Source: Streptomyces sp. TG1A-8
GTDB taxonomy: Bacteria > Actinomycetota > Actinomycetes > Streptomycetales > Streptomycetaceae
DNA length: 64,000 bases
Assembly: GCF_030499535.1 (NCBI RefSeq)
Contig: NZ_JASTLB010000001.1
Coordinates: 6,572,001 to 6,636,000, forward strand
Direction: 5' to 3'
The notes below the pieces were generated by a model. It had not been told where the DNA came from. It searched no databases and saw only the letters and a program-made list of their open reading frames with translations. How positions within the stretch are numbered: the stretch's first letter is position 1; each line of letters begins with the position of its first letter. The position numbers were made by a program, and so were the translations under genes. Positions 51,260-61,169 of this stretch are shown here, piece after piece.

Positions 51260-53644
51260 ATGTCCGTCAATGCCCAGCAGTCGCCGACCGTGCTCGCGGA
51301 CGAGGAACTCAAGGCGCTGGACGCCCACTGGCGTGCCGCGAACTACCTGTCCGTCGGTCAGATCTACCTGATGGCGAACCCGTTGCCGGCCGGGCGGTTG
51401 CGTCCGGAGCACGTCAAGCCCCGGTTGCTCGGTCACTGGGGTACCTCGCCCGGCCTCAATCTGGTGTACACCCACCTCAACCGCGTCATCAGGGCCCGTG
51501 AGCTGAACGCCCTGTGCATCTGGGGTCCCGGGCACGGCGGGCCGGCGGTCCTGGCCAATTCCTGGCTGGAGGGCTCCTACAGCGAGACCTGTCCCGACGT
51601 CACCCGGGACACGGCCGGCATGGCCCGTCTCTTCAGGCAGTTCTCGTTTCCCGGCGGGGTGCCCAGCCACGTCGCCCCGCAGACGCCGGGCTCGATCCAC
51701 GAGGGCGGTGAGCTGGGTTATGCGCTCTCGCACGCCTACGGGGCCGCCTTCGACAACCCCGATCTCGTCGTGGCCTGCGTGATCGGCGACGGCGAGGCGG
51801 AGACCGGCCCGCTCGCCGCGTCCTGGCACTCCAACAAGTTCCTCGACCCGGTCCACGACGGCGCGGTCCTGCCGGTCCTGCACCTCAACGGCTACAAGAT
51901 CGCCAACCCGGCCGTGCTGGCCCGGATCCCCCGAGCCGAACTCGACGACCTGCTGCGCGGCTACGGGCACGACCCCCTCCACGTCACCGGCGAGGACCCC
52001 GCAGTGGTCCACCGGGCGATGGCGCGGGCCATGGACACCGCCTTGGACCGCATCGCCGCGTTCCAGCGCGCCGCCCGCCAGGACGGCGTCACCGGCCGTC
52101 CCCGCTGGCCGGTGATCGTGCTGCGCACCCCCAAGGGCTGGACCGGCCCCGCCGAGGTGGACGGACTGCCCGTGGAGGGCACCTGGCGCGCCCACCAGGT
52201 ACCGCTGGCCGCGGTCCGGGACAACCCCGAGCACCTGCGGCAACTGGAAACCTGGCTGCGCTCCTACCGCCCCGAGGAACTGTTCGACGAGCACGGCCGG
52301 CCCCGGCCCCGGGTTCTGGCCTGCATCCCGCAGGGAACCCGTCGGCTCGGCGCCACACCGCACGCCAACGGCGGGTTGCTGCTGCGGGAGCTGCCCCTGC
52401 CGCCCCTGGAGAAACACGCCGTCCAGGTCGACACGCCGGGCGTGAGCCTGCACGAGCCGACCCGTGTCCTGGGCGGCCTGCTCGAAGACGTCATGCGGGC
52501 CACCGCCGACCGGCGCGACTTCCGTCTCGTCGGCCCCGACGAGACCGCCTCCAACCGCCTGGAGGCCGTCTACGACGCCAGCGGCAAGGCCTGGCAGGCC
52601 CACACCCTCGACGTGGACGAACACCTCGACCCGCACGGCCGGGTGATGGAGATCCTCTCCGAGCACACCTGCCAGGGCTGGCTGGAGGGCTACCTCCTCA
52701 CCGGCCGGCACGGGCTGTTCTCCTGCTACGAGGCGTTCGCCCACATCGTCGACTCCATGGTCAACCAGCACGTCAAATGGCTGCGCACCACCCGCCGCCT
52801 GCCCTGGCGCGCACCCGTCGCCTCCCTCACCTACCTGCTGACCTCACACGTGTGGCGCCAGGACCACAACGGCTTCTCCCACCAGGACCCCGGCTTCGTC
52901 GACCACATCCTCAACAAGAGCCCCGAAGTCGTCCGCGTCTACTTCCCGCCCGACGCCAACACCCTGCTGTCCGTGGCCGGCCACGCGCTGCGCAGCCGCG
53001 ACCACGTCAACGTCGTCGTCGCGGGCAAGCAGCCCTGCTTCGACTGGCTGACCATGCAACAGGCCAGGGCGCACTGCGCGCGCGGTGCCGGCATCTGGGA
53101 CTGGGCCGGCACCGAGGACGGCACCGCGGAACCCGACGTCGTACTGGCCTGCGCGGGCGACGTCCCCACCCAGGAGACCCTGGCCGCCGCCCAGCTGCTG
53201 CGCCGCCACCTGCCGGACCTGGCCGTGCGCGTGGTCAACGTCGTCGACATCGCCCGGCTGCTGCCGCAGGAGGAGCACCCGCACGGCATGACGGACGCGC
53301 AGTACGGCGCCCTGTTCACCCCCGACAAGCCGGTGGTCTTCGCCTACCACGGCTACCCCTGGCTCATCCACCGCCTCGCCTACCGCCGCGACGGCCACCA
53401 CAACCTGCACGTGCGCGGCTACAAGGAGATCGGCACCACGACCACCCCGTTCGACATGGTGGTCGGCAACGACCTGGACCGCTACCGCCTGGTCATGGAC
53501 GTCATCGACCGCGTCCCCGGCCTCGCGGTGCGCGCCGCGACCGTACGCCAGCACATGCAGGACACCCGGCTGCGCCACCACGAATGGATCCGCGAACACG
53601 GCACCGACCTGCCCGAAGTCACCGACTGGACCTGGGAAGGCTGA
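51260..53644 (+). CDS. xfp: Phosphoketolase (xylulose/fructose-6-phosphate type)
   Basis: 794 residues, the full family length. Thiamine-diphosphate phosphoketolase motifs: [74 protein letters not shown] (ThDP/Mg site), and late [33 protein letters not shown] sequence. It splits xylulose-5-phosphate or fructose-6-phosphate into acetyl phosphate and a shorter sugar phosphate in the cytoplasm. No ack or pta gene adjoins it. Ribosome binding site AGGAAAGGA before the ATG. Confidence 0.95.
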   Translation: MSVNAQQSPTVLADEELKALDAHWRAANYLSVGQIYLMANPLPAGRLRPEHVKPRLLGHWGTSPGLNLVYTHLNRVIRARELNALCIWGPGHGGPAVLANSWLEGSYSETCPDVTRDTAGMARLFRQFSFPGGVPSHVAPQTPGSIHEGGELGYALSHAYGAAFDNPDLVVACVIGDGEAETGPLAASWHSNKFLDPVHDGAVLPVLHLNGYKIANPAVLARIPRAELDDLLRGYGHDPLHVTGEDPAVVHRAMARAMDTALDRIAAFQRAARQDGVTGRPRWPVIVLRTPKGWTGPAEVDGLPVEGTWRAHQVPLAAVRDNPEHLRQLETWLRSYRPEELFDEHGRPRPRVLACIPQGTRRLGATPHANGGLLLRELPLPPLEKHAVQVDTPGVSLHEPTRVLGGLLEDVMRATADRRDFRLVGPDETASNRLEAVYDASGKAWQAHTLDVDEHLDPHGRVMEILSEHTCQGWLEGYLLTGRHGLFSCYEAFAHIVDSMVNQHVKWLRTTRRLPWRAPVASLTYLLTSHVWRQDHNGFSHQDPGFVDHILNKSPEVVRVYFPPDANTLLSVAGHALRSRDHVNVVVAGKQPCFDWLTMQQARAHCARGAGIWDWAGTEDGTAEPDVVLACAGDVPTQETLAAAQLLRRHLPDLAVRVVNVVDIARLLPQEEHPHGMTDAQYGALFTPDKPVVFAYHGYPWLIHRLAYRRDGHHNLHVRGYKEIGTTTTPFDMVVGNDLDRYRLVMDVIDRVPGLAVRAATVRQHMQDTRLRHHEWIREHGTDLPEVTDWTWEG

Positions 53645-53785
53645 ACGGGCTCCGCCCACGGGGACGCCCGGCCCCGAGCGCCGCGCGGGCTCCCCGCCGG
53701 CGGCTTCCGGCACCATGTCACGGACGACCGGGCCGTCTCGTCCCGGGTTCGCGAACGGCTTTTCCGGATCGGGAGGGTGATGGTC

Positions 53786-53965
53786 ATGCGAGTGTGCGTG
53801 GCGGGCGGGGCCGGGGGTCCGGGGCGGTGGCCGGTACCGCCGTCCGGGGCCCGTGGCCGGCGGACGAGGGCCACGGCGGCGGGCGCGGCCACGCGGGCGC
53901 TGCCGGAGCAGCGGCACGACGGGGGCGCCGGGAGCGACGGGCCCCCCGGGGAGGGGCGGGCGTGA
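53786..53965 (+). pseudogene. Relic of an NAD(P)-binding oxidoreductase preceding the sigma factor
   Basis: A 59-residue frame starts MRVCVAGGAGGPG, like the N-terminal Rossmann loop of NmrA/epimerase-type proteins (MRVxVAGATGxxG), after GGGAGGG, and then becomes an arginine-rich string without fold. Its TGA overlaps the GTG of the sigma gene (GTGA), as in an operon. ECF41 genes are usually next to such an oxidoreductase or a carboxymuconolactone decarboxylase-like gene, so I read this as an internally deleted partner. Weak evidence. Confidence 0.35.
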
Positions 53966-54885
53966 CCCCGGCCGAGGAGTTCGAGGAGCTGCGGCCACTG
54001 CTGTTCTCCATCGCCTACCGGATCCTCAGCAGCGTGAGCGAGGCCGAGGACGCCGTCCAGGAGACCTGGCTGCGCTATGCGGCCGCCCCGGCGCCGCCCA
54101 GGTCGGCCAGGGCCTTCCTCTCGGCCGTGGTGACCCGGATCTCCATCGACGTGCTGCGGTCGGCGCGCCACCGGCGGGAGCAGTACGTCGGGCCGTGGTT
54201 CCCCGAGCCGCTGCTCACCGACCCCTACGAGGATCCGGAGCGTTCGGCGGAGCTGGCCGACTCGCTGTCGATGGCGGCCCTGTTGCTGCTGGAACGGCTC
54301 AGCCCGCTCGAACGGGCGGTGTTCGTGCTGCGTGAGGTGTTCGGGTTCGGCTTCCCCGAGGTCGCCTCCGCCGTGGGACGCTCGGAGGCGGCCTGCCGCC
54401 AGCTCGCGGTGCGGGCACGCCGCCACATGGAAGCCGGCCGGCCCCGGTTCGAGGCGGACCGCGGGGAGCGCGAGGAACTCGCCGAGCGCTTCTTCGAGGC
54501 CTTCAGGGAGGGCGACGTCGACGGACTGCGTGGACTCCTGGCCGCCGACGTGCACCTGATCGGCGACGGCGGCGGCAAGGCCCCGCAGTGGAGCAAGGGC
54601 ATCCTCGGCGCCCGGAACGTGGCCCGGGTCCTCGCCGCGTTCCTCCCGCCGTTCGTCCGGATCGGCGGCGTGGCCGAGCCCCAGGAGGTCAACGGCCGTC
54701 CCGGTGCGGTCCTGCGCGACCGCGACGGCAAGGTCCTCAACGCCTGGACGCTCGACATCCTCGACGGACGGATCCAGACGATCCGCACCGTGCTCAACCC
54801 GGACAAGCTCCGCCACGTGGGCCCGGTGGCGGACCCCTGGGCGGTCGCCCGCGAGGTGAACCGGGCACGGCGCTCCGCGCCCTGA
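53962..54885 (+). CDS. ECF41-type sigma factor (SigJ-like)
   Basis: 307 residues from GTG 53962 (GAGGGGCGGGC ahead). Sigma region 2 (FEELRPLLFSIAYRILSSVSEAEDAVQETWLRYAAA), region 4 (RLSPLERAVFVLREVFGFGFPEVASAVGRSEAACRQLAVRARRHM) and a C-terminal SnoaL-like domain of ~100 residues. That extension carries the two ECF41 marks, DGGGK (GDGGGKAPQ) and NPDKL (LNPDKLRHV). In ECF41 factors the extension, not a separate anti-sigma factor, controls activity. The usual oxidoreductase partner appears deleted upstream. Confidence 0.92.
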   Translation: MTPAEEFEELRPLLFSIAYRILSSVSEAEDAVQETWLRYAAAPAPPRSARAFLSAVVTRISIDVLRSARHRREQYVGPWFPEPLLTDPYEDPERSAELADSLSMAALLLLERLSPLERAVFVLREVFGFGFPEVASAVGRSEAACRQLAVRARRHMEAGRPRFEADRGEREELAERFFEAFREGDVDGLRGLLAADVHLIGDGGGKAPQWSKGILGARNVARVLAAFLPPFVRIGGVAEPQEVNGRPGAVLRDRDGKVLNAWTLDILDGRIQTIRTVLNPDKLRHVGPVADPWAVAREVNRARRSAP

Positions 54886-55082
54886 CCGCAACGGGCCGAC
54901 CACCTGCGCACCCCGGTTGCCGGCTCACCGGCACGGGCGGCCACGGCTCCCGGCGTCCCCGGGCCGGGCGGCCGGGCGCGCCGGGAGCCACGGGCCTGCC
55001 GTCCGCTGCCGGCGCAGGCGGCGAGGTGCCGCCGGTGAGGGGAGCGGGCGGCGACGCGGACGGCGGACGCCCACGGGAGGGC

Positions 55083-56231
55083 TCAGGCGGCCGCCGGGCC
55101 CCGCCGCACCCCGCCGGATCCGTCGCGGTGGATCGGTGTCCCGGAACCGGTCAGTGGCGTGCCCGTTCCCCCGCGGCCCGCCGCGACGATCTCGGCCGCG
55201 ATGGACAGGGCGGTCTCCTCGGGCGTCCGGGCACCGAGGTCGAGCCCGATCGGCGACCTGAGCCGGGCCAGCTCCCGGTCGGTCAGGCCCGCTTCGCGCA
55301 ACCGCCGGTCGCGGTCCTCGTGGGTGCGGCGCGAGCCCATCGCGCCGACGAACGCGACCGGCATCCGCAGCGCCACGGTCAGCAGGGGCACGTCGAACTT
55401 GGCGTCGTGGGTGAGGACGCACAGGACCGTGCGGCCGTCCGTCGCGGTGCGCCGCAGGTAGCGGTGCGGCCAGTCGACCACGACGTCGTCGGCCTCGGGG
55501 AAGCGGGCCCGGGTGGCGAAGACGGGCCGGGCGTCGCACACGGTGACGTGGTAGCCCAGGAACTTGCCCACCCGCACCAGCGCCGCGGCGAAGTCGATCG
55601 CCCCGAAGACGATCATGCGGGGCGGCGGCACCCGCGACTCGACGAGCAGCGTGACGCCGCCCGGGCAGCGCGACCCGTCCTCCGAGAGGTCCACGGTCCC
55701 GGTCCGCCCGCCCTCCAGCATGGCCCGGGCCTCGGCCGCGACGGTGCGCCGCAGGTCCGCCCGGTCGCCCAGACCGCCCAGGTACGAGCCGTCGGGGCGG
55801 ACGAGCAACGCCTCGCCGACGAGGTCGGACGGACCCCGGACGACCCGGGCGACGGCCATCGGCTCGTCCCGGACGGCGGCCGACAGCGCCGCCCGGAGCA
55901 CCTCCCCGGCGGGCGCCGCCGCACTGACCGGCGTGATCAGGATGTCGAGCACCCCTCCGCAGGTCAGCCCCACCGCGAAGGCGTCCTCGTCGCTGTAGCC
56001 GAAGCGTTCCAGAACGCTCGCGCCGTCCCGGAGCGCCTGTACGCACAGCTCGTACACCGCTCCCTCGACACAGCCGCCGGACACCGAGCCGATGACCGTG
56101 CCCCCGCTGTCGACGGCGAGGGCGGCGCCGGGACCGCGCGGTGCGCTGCCGCCGACCGCCACCACGGTGGCGACGGCGAAGTCCCGGCCCTCCTCGGCCC
56201 AGCGGTGCAGCTCCTCGGCGATGTCAAGCAC
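55083..56231 (-). CDS. XdhC-family molybdoenzyme maturation factor
   Basis: 382 residues from a GTG at 56231. N-terminal XdhC domain (VAVGGSAPRGPGAALAVDSGGTVIGSVSGGCVEGAVYE) and a C-terminal NAD-binding-like domain with MIVFGAIDFAAALVRVGKFLGYHVTVCDARPVF and ALRMPVAFVGAMGSRRTHEDRDRRLREAGL. XdhC proteins bind molybdenum cofactor, help its sulfuration and insert it into xanthine/aldehyde dehydrogenases. Last gene of the operon, overlapping the molybdopterin subunit by 8 bases. Confidence 0.92.
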   Translation of the reverse strand: MLDIAEELHRWAEEGRDFAVATVVAVGGSAPRGPGAALAVDSGGTVIGSVSGGCVEGAVYELCVQALRDGASVLERFGYSDEDAFAVGLTCGGVLDILITPVSAAAPAGEVLRAALSAAVRDEPMAVARVVRGPSDLVGEALLVRPDGSYLGGLGDRADLRRTVAAEARAMLEGGRTGTVDLSEDGSRCPGGVTLLVESRVPPPRMIVFGAIDFAAALVRVGKFLGYHVTVCDARPVFATRARFPEADDVVVDWPHRYLRRTATDGRTVLCVLTHDAKFDVPLLTVALRMPVAFVGAMGSRRTHEDRDRRLREAGLTDRELARLRSPIGLDLGARTPEETALSIAAEIVAAGRGGTGTPLTGSGTPIHRDGSGGVRRGPAAA

Positions 56232-58383
56232 GGGGTGCTCCCGCCTCCGGCGCGCCCTGGGCGTCCGCGGCGGCCAGGACGCGGTCGGGACGGATCGGCA
56301 GGTGTCGGTGGCGGACACCGGTGGCGTGCCAGACGGCGTTCGCGACGGCCGCCGCGGCGCCCACGACGCCGATCTCGCCGATGCCCTTGATCCCCACCGG
56401 GTCCTCCGGATCGGGGTCGTCCACCCAGTCCGCCTCGACCAGCGGCACATCGGCGTGCGTGGCGACGTGATAACCGGCGAGGTCGGCGCCGACGTGCCCG
56501 CCCGAGGCCCGGTCCCGGACCGCTTCCTCGTGCAGGGCCATGGAGATGCCCCAGATCATGCCGCCCACGAACTGGTTGCGCGCGGTGAGGGGGTTGACGA
56601 TCCGTCCCGCCGCGAAGACGCCCAGCATGCGCCGCACCCGCACCTCGCCGGTGGTGACGTCCACGGCGACCTCGGCGAACTGCGCGCCGAAGGAGTGCCG
56701 TTCCTTCTGCGTGAGCGCGCCGACGGCCGCGGTGGTGTCCGACCGCACGGTGATGCCCTCCGGCGGGATGTCCGCCCCCATCGCGAGCCGTTCGCGCAGT
56801 TCACCGGCGGCGGCCAGCACGGCCCAGGACCAGGAGCGGGTGCCCATCGAACCGCCCGCGATCATCGCCGGGCCGAAGTCGCTGTCCCCGATGCGCACCC
56901 GGACGCGCTCCGGTGCCACCTCCAGCGCGTCGGCCGCCACCAGCGTGAGCGCGGTGCGGGCGCCGGTGCCGATGTCCGCCGCGGCGATCCGCACGGTGAA
57001 GGTGCCGTCCGCCTCGGCGGTCACGACCGCCGTGGAGGGTGCGGCCCCCGCGCCGAAGGAGGCCGCCGCCGTGCCGGTGCCGAGCAGCCAGCGCCCGTCA
57101 CGGCGCACCCCGGGACGCGGGTCCCGGGCGGCCCAGCCGAACCGGCGGGCGCCCTCCTCGAAGCAGGCGCGCAGGTTGCGGCCGGCGAACGGCAGTCCGG
57201 AGACGGGGCCCCTGGCGGGTTCGTTGCGCAGGCGCAGTTCGATCGGGTCGATCCCGCACCGCTCGGCCAGCTCGTCCAGCGCCGCCTCCAGCGCGAACGA
57301 ACCCGGTGCCTCGCCCGGCGCGCGCATCCAGGTCGGCGTCGGTACGTCGAGCCGTGCGACGCGGTTGGCGGTGTGGTGGGCGTCGGCGTCGTACATCACC
57401 CGGGCCACCCCGGCGCTCGGCTCGACGAACTCGTGCACCGTGGAGGTCTGGTTCAGCGAGTGGTGTTCCAGTGCGCGCAGCCGCCCGTCGGGGTCGGCGC
57501 CGAGCCGGATCCGCTGGATGGTGGGGCTGCGGTAGCCGGCCAGCGAGAACATCTGACGCCGGGTCAGGACGACGCGCACCGGGCGCTGGAGGACGGTCGC
57601 CGCCATCACGGCGGCCACCTGGTGCGCGCGGACGCCCTTGCTGCCGAAGCCGCCGCCGACGTGCTCGGAGCGCACCCGAACCGAGGCCGGGTCGAGCGAG
57701 AACAGCTTCGCCAGCTCGCCCACGACCCAGGTGGCGCCCTGGTTGGAGTCGACGACCTCCAGTCGGCCGCCCTCCCAGCGGGCCGTGGCCGCGTGGGGCT
57801 CCATCGGGTTGTGGTACTCCTCCGGCGTGGTGTACTCGACGTCCAGGACGTGCGCGGAGGCGGCGAGTTCGGCCTCCAGGTCGCCCTTCCCCGTCACCGC
57901 CGGCATGTGCCCGTCCACGGGGTGGACGTCCGGGTGCCCCGCGGTGAGGTCGACGTCGTGCGGCTCCTGTTCGTAGTGCACGACGAGGGACTCGGCGGCC
58001 TCCCTGGCCTGTTCGGACGTCTCGGCGACGACGAGCGCCACCGGCCAGCCCAGGCTCGGCACCCGGTCGTGCTGGAACACGGCGCAGGTCGGGTCCGGCG
58101 GGACCCCCAGGATGCCGATGTAGTCGGTGTCCACGCGGGGCGCGTTGCGGTGGTGCAGAACGGTGAGCACGCCCGGCATCGCCAGGACCGGCGCGTCCTG
58201 CACCGACCGGATGCGGCCGCGGGCGACGGTGGACAGCACCAGCCAGCCGTGGGCCAGCTCGGCGAACGGGATCTCGCCCGCATAGCGGGCCGCCCCGGTG
58301 ACCTTGTCCAGGCCCTCCACGCGGGTGTGGGCCGTCCCGACGGATCCCCCGGCGGTCGTGGCCGGCGTCGTGGCCGTGGTCAT
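56224..58383 (-). CDS. Molybdopterin-binding subunit of an aldehyde/xanthine-type dehydrogenase
   Basis: 719 residues. Ald_Xan_dh_C start (HTRVEGLDKVTGAARYAGEIPFAELAHGWLVLSTVARGRI), Mo-site loops GGGFGSKGVRAHQVAAVMAA and the segment TPTWMRAPGEAPGSFALEAALDELAERCGIDPIELRLRN, and the glutamate-containing end GIKGIGEIGVVGAAAAVANAV. Size and motifs resemble PaoC/YagR more than classical XDH large subunits, so an aldehyde dehydrogenase is likelier than xanthine dehydrogenase. Acts with the FAD and 2Fe-2S subunits encoded upstream; overlaps the FAD gene by 4 bases. Confidence 0.92.
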   Translation of the reverse strand: MTTATTPATTAGGSVGTAHTRVEGLDKVTGAARYAGEIPFAELAHGWLVLSTVARGRIRSVQDAPVLAMPGVLTVLHHRNAPRVDTDYIGILGVPPDPTCAVFQHDRVPSLGWPVALVVAETSEQAREAAESLVVHYEQEPHDVDLTAGHPDVHPVDGHMPAVTGKGDLEAELAASAHVLDVEYTTPEEYHNPMEPHAATARWEGGRLEVVDSNQGATWVVGELAKLFSLDPASVRVRSEHVGGGFGSKGVRAHQVAAVMAATVLQRPVRVVLTRRQMFSLAGYRSPTIQRIRLGADPDGRLRALEHHSLNQTSTVHEFVEPSAGVARVMYDADAHHTANRVARLDVPTPTWMRAPGEAPGSFALEAALDELAERCGIDPIELRLRNEPARGPVSGLPFAGRNLRACFEEGARRFGWAARDPRPGVRRDGRWLLGTGTAAASFGAGAAPSTAVVTAEADGTFTVRIAAADIGTGARTALTLVAADALEVAPERVRVRIGDSDFGPAMIAGGSMGTRSWSWAVLAAAGELRERLAMGADIPPEGITVRSDTTAAVGALTQKERHSFGAQFAEVAVDVTTGEVRVRRMLGVFAAGRIVNPLTARNQFVGGMIWGISMALHEEAVRDRASGGHVGADLAGYHVATHADVPLVEADWVDDPDPEDPVGIKGIGEIGVVGAAAAVANAVWHATGVRHRHLPIRPDRVLAAADAQGAPEAGAPRA

Positions 58384-59371
58384 CGGGCGGCCTCCTCGGC
58401 GAGTTCGGTCAGCACGGCCACCACGAGGTTGCGCATCAAAGTCACCTTGTATCGGTTGTGCGGCAGCGGCCGGGCCGCCGCGAGTTCGGCGTCGGCCGCG
58501 ACGGCGAAGGCCTCGGCGGTGGCCGGGGCGCCGGTCAGCGCGCGTTCGGCCGTCCGGGCCCGCCAGGGCCGGGAGGCGACCGCGCCGAAGGCCAGGCGCA
58601 CCTCGTGCACGGTGCCGTCGCGGACCTCCAGCGCGGCGGCGACGGATCCGATGGCGAACGCGTAGGAGGCGCGTTCGCGCACCTTCCGGTAGCGCGAGCG
58701 GGCGGCGACCGCGGCGGCCGGCAGGGTGACGCCGGTGACGAGCGCTCCGGGAGGCAGGGCCGTCTCCCGGTGCGGGGTGTCGCCCACGGGCAGGTAGAAG
58801 TCGCTGAGCGGCAGCTCACCGGGGCCGTCCGCCGTTTCGTACGACACGACGGCGTCGAAGGCGGCCAGCGCGACCCCCATGTCCGAGGGGTGCACGGCCA
58901 CGCAGTGGTCGGACGCGCCCAGGACGGCGTGGGTGCGGTGCTCGCCCGCGATGGCGGGACAGCCGCTGCCCGGAGCGCGCTTGTTGCACGGCCTGGTCAC
59001 GTCGGTGAAGTAGCCGCAGCGGGTGCGCTGCAGCAGGTTCCCCCGACCGTGGCCATGTTGCGCAGCTGTCCGGAGGCACCCGCGAGCACCGCCTGGGCCA
59101 GCGCCGGGTAGGCGCGGCGGACGTCGGGATGCGCCGCCAGGTCGCTGTTGGTGACGGTGGCGCCGATCCGTAGGCCGCCGCCCGCGACCGGTTCGATCCG
59201 GTCCAGCGGGAGGCGGCGGATGTCGACGAGCCGGGCGGGCCGCTCGACACCGGTCTTCATCAGGTCCAGGAGGTTGGTGCCGCCGCCCAGGAAGCGTGCG
59301 GCCGGGTCGTCGCCGAGCAGGGCGACCGCGCCGGTGACGTCGGAGGCGCGCTGGTAGTCGAACTCCCTCAT
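58380..59371 (-). pseudogene. FAD-binding subunit of the molybdoenzyme, frameshifted
   Basis: From ATG 59371: REFDYQRASDVTGAVALLG, FLGGGTNLLDLMKTGV and ASGQLRNMATVGG belong to a CO-dehydrogenase medium-chain-type FAD subunit. At 59040-59044 the coding strand has five Gs where six are needed (VGGNLLQRTRCGYFTDV expected); the rest continues in another frame from TRPCNKRAPGSGCPA to the C-terminal NRYKVTLMRNLVVAVLTELAEEAAR. The Cys motif of PaoB-like subunits (RCGYFTD..RPCNKR..GSGC) is complete once corrected, giving ~330 residues. As the other subunits are intact, this is likely either an assembly error or a slippage-prone site. Confidence 0.82.
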
Positions 59372-59946
59372 GCCGTCCCCTCCACGGAGTCCCGGGCCAC
59401 GGAGTCCCGGGCCGTCGTTTCCGCCCCGGCCGCGCGGGCGACCGCCTGGACGATGGACACGTACGCGCTGCAGCGGCACAGGTTGCCGCTCATCCGCTCC
59501 CGGATCTCCTCGGCGGTCAGCGGTGGCGGCCCGGCCTCGGGCCGCAGGTCGTCGGTGGCGGCACTGGGCCAGCCCGCCGCGTGCTCCTCGAGCACCGCCA
59601 CGGCCGAACAGATCTGGCCGGGCGTGCAGTAGCCGCACTGGTACCCGTCGAGGTCGAGGAAGGCCTGCTGCACCGGATGCAGCCGTCCGTCCTCGGCGAG
59701 GCCCTCGACGGTGGTGATCTCGTGTTCCTCCGCGGCCACCGCGAGCTGCAGGCAGGCGAGGGTCCGGCGCCCGTCGAGCAGGACCGTGCAGGCGCCGCAC
59801 TGCCCCTGGTCGCAGCCCTTCTTCGTGCCGGTCAGATCGAGCCGCTCGCGCAGGGCGTCGAGCAGGGTGGTGCGGTGGTCGACGGACAGCGGGTACTTCT
59901 CGCCGTTGACGTGCAGGGTCACGGCGCTGGACGTCGATGGGGCCAT
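59368..59946 (-). CDS. 2Fe-2S subunit of the molybdoenzyme
   Basis: 192 residues with both [2Fe-2S] sites: plant-type KKGCDQGQCGACTVLLDGRRTLAC and the helical GYQCGYCTPGQICSA with SGNLCRCSAYVSIVQAV. First gene of the operon (59946 to 55083), overlapping the FAD gene by ATGA. There is no twin-arginine leader, so the enzyme stays in the cytoplasm. A 15-bp tandem duplication at 59382-59411 adds an extra ARDSV near the C-terminus. Faces the TetR gene across the 18-bp inverted repeat. Confidence 0.92.
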   Translation of the reverse strand: MAPSTSSAVTLHVNGEKYPLSVDHRTTLLDALRERLDLTGTKKGCDQGQCGACTVLLDGRRTLACLQLAVAAEEHEITTVEGLAEDGRLHPVQQAFLDLDGYQCGYCTPGQICSAVAVLEEHAAGWPSAATDDLRPEAGPPPLTAEEIRERMSGNLCRCSAYVSIVQAVARAAGAETTARDSVARDSVEGTA

Positions 59947-60119
59947 GGGTCAGCTTCTTTCGCATATCCGGAACGCGTCGGACGACGGCCCGGCGGACAG
60001 ACGAACAAGGGCTCGTGGGGAAGGCGTGATACGGAGCAGTGGTGGGGAGGAACCGGGGGGCCGCCGGTGACGAGGGGACCTGCGGCCCCGTCGGCGGCGT
60101 CCGCCGCTATGGTGGAGGC

Positions 60120-60169
60120 AACCGGACAACTGTCCATCTGCTGAAAACGTAATGGACAGTTGTCCGGTT
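60120..60169. promoter_or_regulatory. 18-bp perfect inverted repeat, probable TetR operator pair
   Basis: AACCGGACAACTGTCCAT (60120-60137) and its exact complement (60152-60169) flank a 14-nt AT-rich spacer. Each arm is itself a near-palindrome (GGACA-AC-TGTCC), so it could be two operators for a TetR dimer. It lies ~170 bp from the molybdoenzyme start and 41 bp before the TetR gene, in the right place to control both. Confidence 0.8.
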
Positions 60170-60209
60170 AGCAAGGCCGGGATTCGGCCATGGCCCGCGA
60201 GGAGGACGA

Positions 60210-60842
60210 GTGCAGCAGAAGAAGGGCACGTCCTTGCGCTCGGACGCGCAGCGCAACCGGGAACGCATCCTGGAAGTGGCGGTGGCCGAACTGACCCGCT
60301 GCGCGGACGCGCCGCTGAGCCTGATCGCCAAGAAGGCGTGCGTCGGACAGGGCACCTTCTACCGTAACTTCCCCAGCCGCGAGGCGCTCGTCCTGGAGAT
60401 CTACCGCCACGAGATGCAGCAGGTCGCCGACAGCGCCACCGAGCTCCTCGACAGCCGGGAACCGGAGCGGGCGCTGCGCGAGTGGATGGACCACCTCGCC
60501 CGGTTCGCCATGACCAAGGCCGGTCTCGCGGACGCCATCCGCCAGGCCACCACCGGACCGGGAACCCCGGCGAAGCCGGGCGACACCCCCGTGACCTCAG
60601 CGGCCGAAGCCCTCCTGCGCGCGAACGAGGAGGCCGGGACCATCCGCCCGGGGGTGAGCGCGGAGGACTTCCTGCTCGCCATCGCGGGCCTGTGGCAGCT
60701 CGATCCGCACGGCGACTGGCAGCCGCTGGCCACCCGCCTGCTGGACCTCGTCATGGACGGCCTGCGCGCCGGGGCGTCCGGGCGAGGGAGCCGCACGCGC
60801 AGCCGTCCGGAACCGGACGGCTTCCCGGCCGCCGGAGCCTGA
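60210..60842 (+). CDS. TetR/AcrR-family regulator
   Basis: 210 residues from the GTG at 60210 (CGAGGAGGACGA ahead). The N-terminal helix-turn-helix is typical: LRSDAQRNRERILEVAVAELTRCADAPLSLIAKKACVGQGTFYRNFPSREALVLEIYRHE. The C-terminal helical ligand domain is unremarkable, with the family segment ADAIRQATTG and AAEALLRANEEAGTIRPGVSAEDFLLAIAGLW. Divergent from the molybdoenzyme operon and preceded by the strong dyad; likely represses both transcription units until an aldehyde or related compound binds. Confidence 0.93.
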   Translation: MQQKKGTSLRSDAQRNRERILEVAVAELTRCADAPLSLIAKKACVGQGTFYRNFPSREALVLEIYRHEMQQVADSATELLDSREPERALREWMDHLARFAMTKAGLADAIRQATTGPGTPAKPGDTPVTSAAEALLRANEEAGTIRPGVSAEDFLLAIAGLWQLDPHGDWQPLATRLLDLVMDGLRAGASGRGSRTRSRPEPDGFPAAGA

Positions 60843-61169
60843 GCCACGACAGGGCCGGCCGGGCCGAAAGCCCCGGCCGGCCGGCGCCTCGGCCCGTCGC
60901 CGGCCGCCGGTCGCCGCCGCAGGGACGGGTGACGATCTCCGTGCCGTGGCCCGCGGGATCAGTGAGCCGTGCGCCCCGGCCGCCGTGGTGGTTGGCCTGA
61001 CCCGGCCGGTGACCGGCACGCGATGCCGTGCCCGTGGGTCCGGGGGAGGGGGGCCGCTGCGGTCCTCGCGGCGACCGCGCCGGCGCCCCTTCCCGGAGCG
61101 GTGCCCGGCGGACGGCCCCGCCGCCCGGCCACCCGCCGGGCGGATCGGCGGATGGCCCCCGGACCCCGG
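60843..61169. other. 327-bp region between the TetR and alcohol dehydrogenase genes
   Basis: Convergent stop codons flank it. It has the TetR terminator hairpin at 60853-60882; the rest is GC-rich without supported coding or further clear stems. Confidence 0.5.
60853..60882. terminator. 11-bp hairpin after the TetR gene
   Basis: GGCCGGCCGGG (60853-60863), an 8-nt CCGAAAGC loop, CCCGGCCGGCC (60872-60882), starting 10 bp after the stop. Confidence 0.7.
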
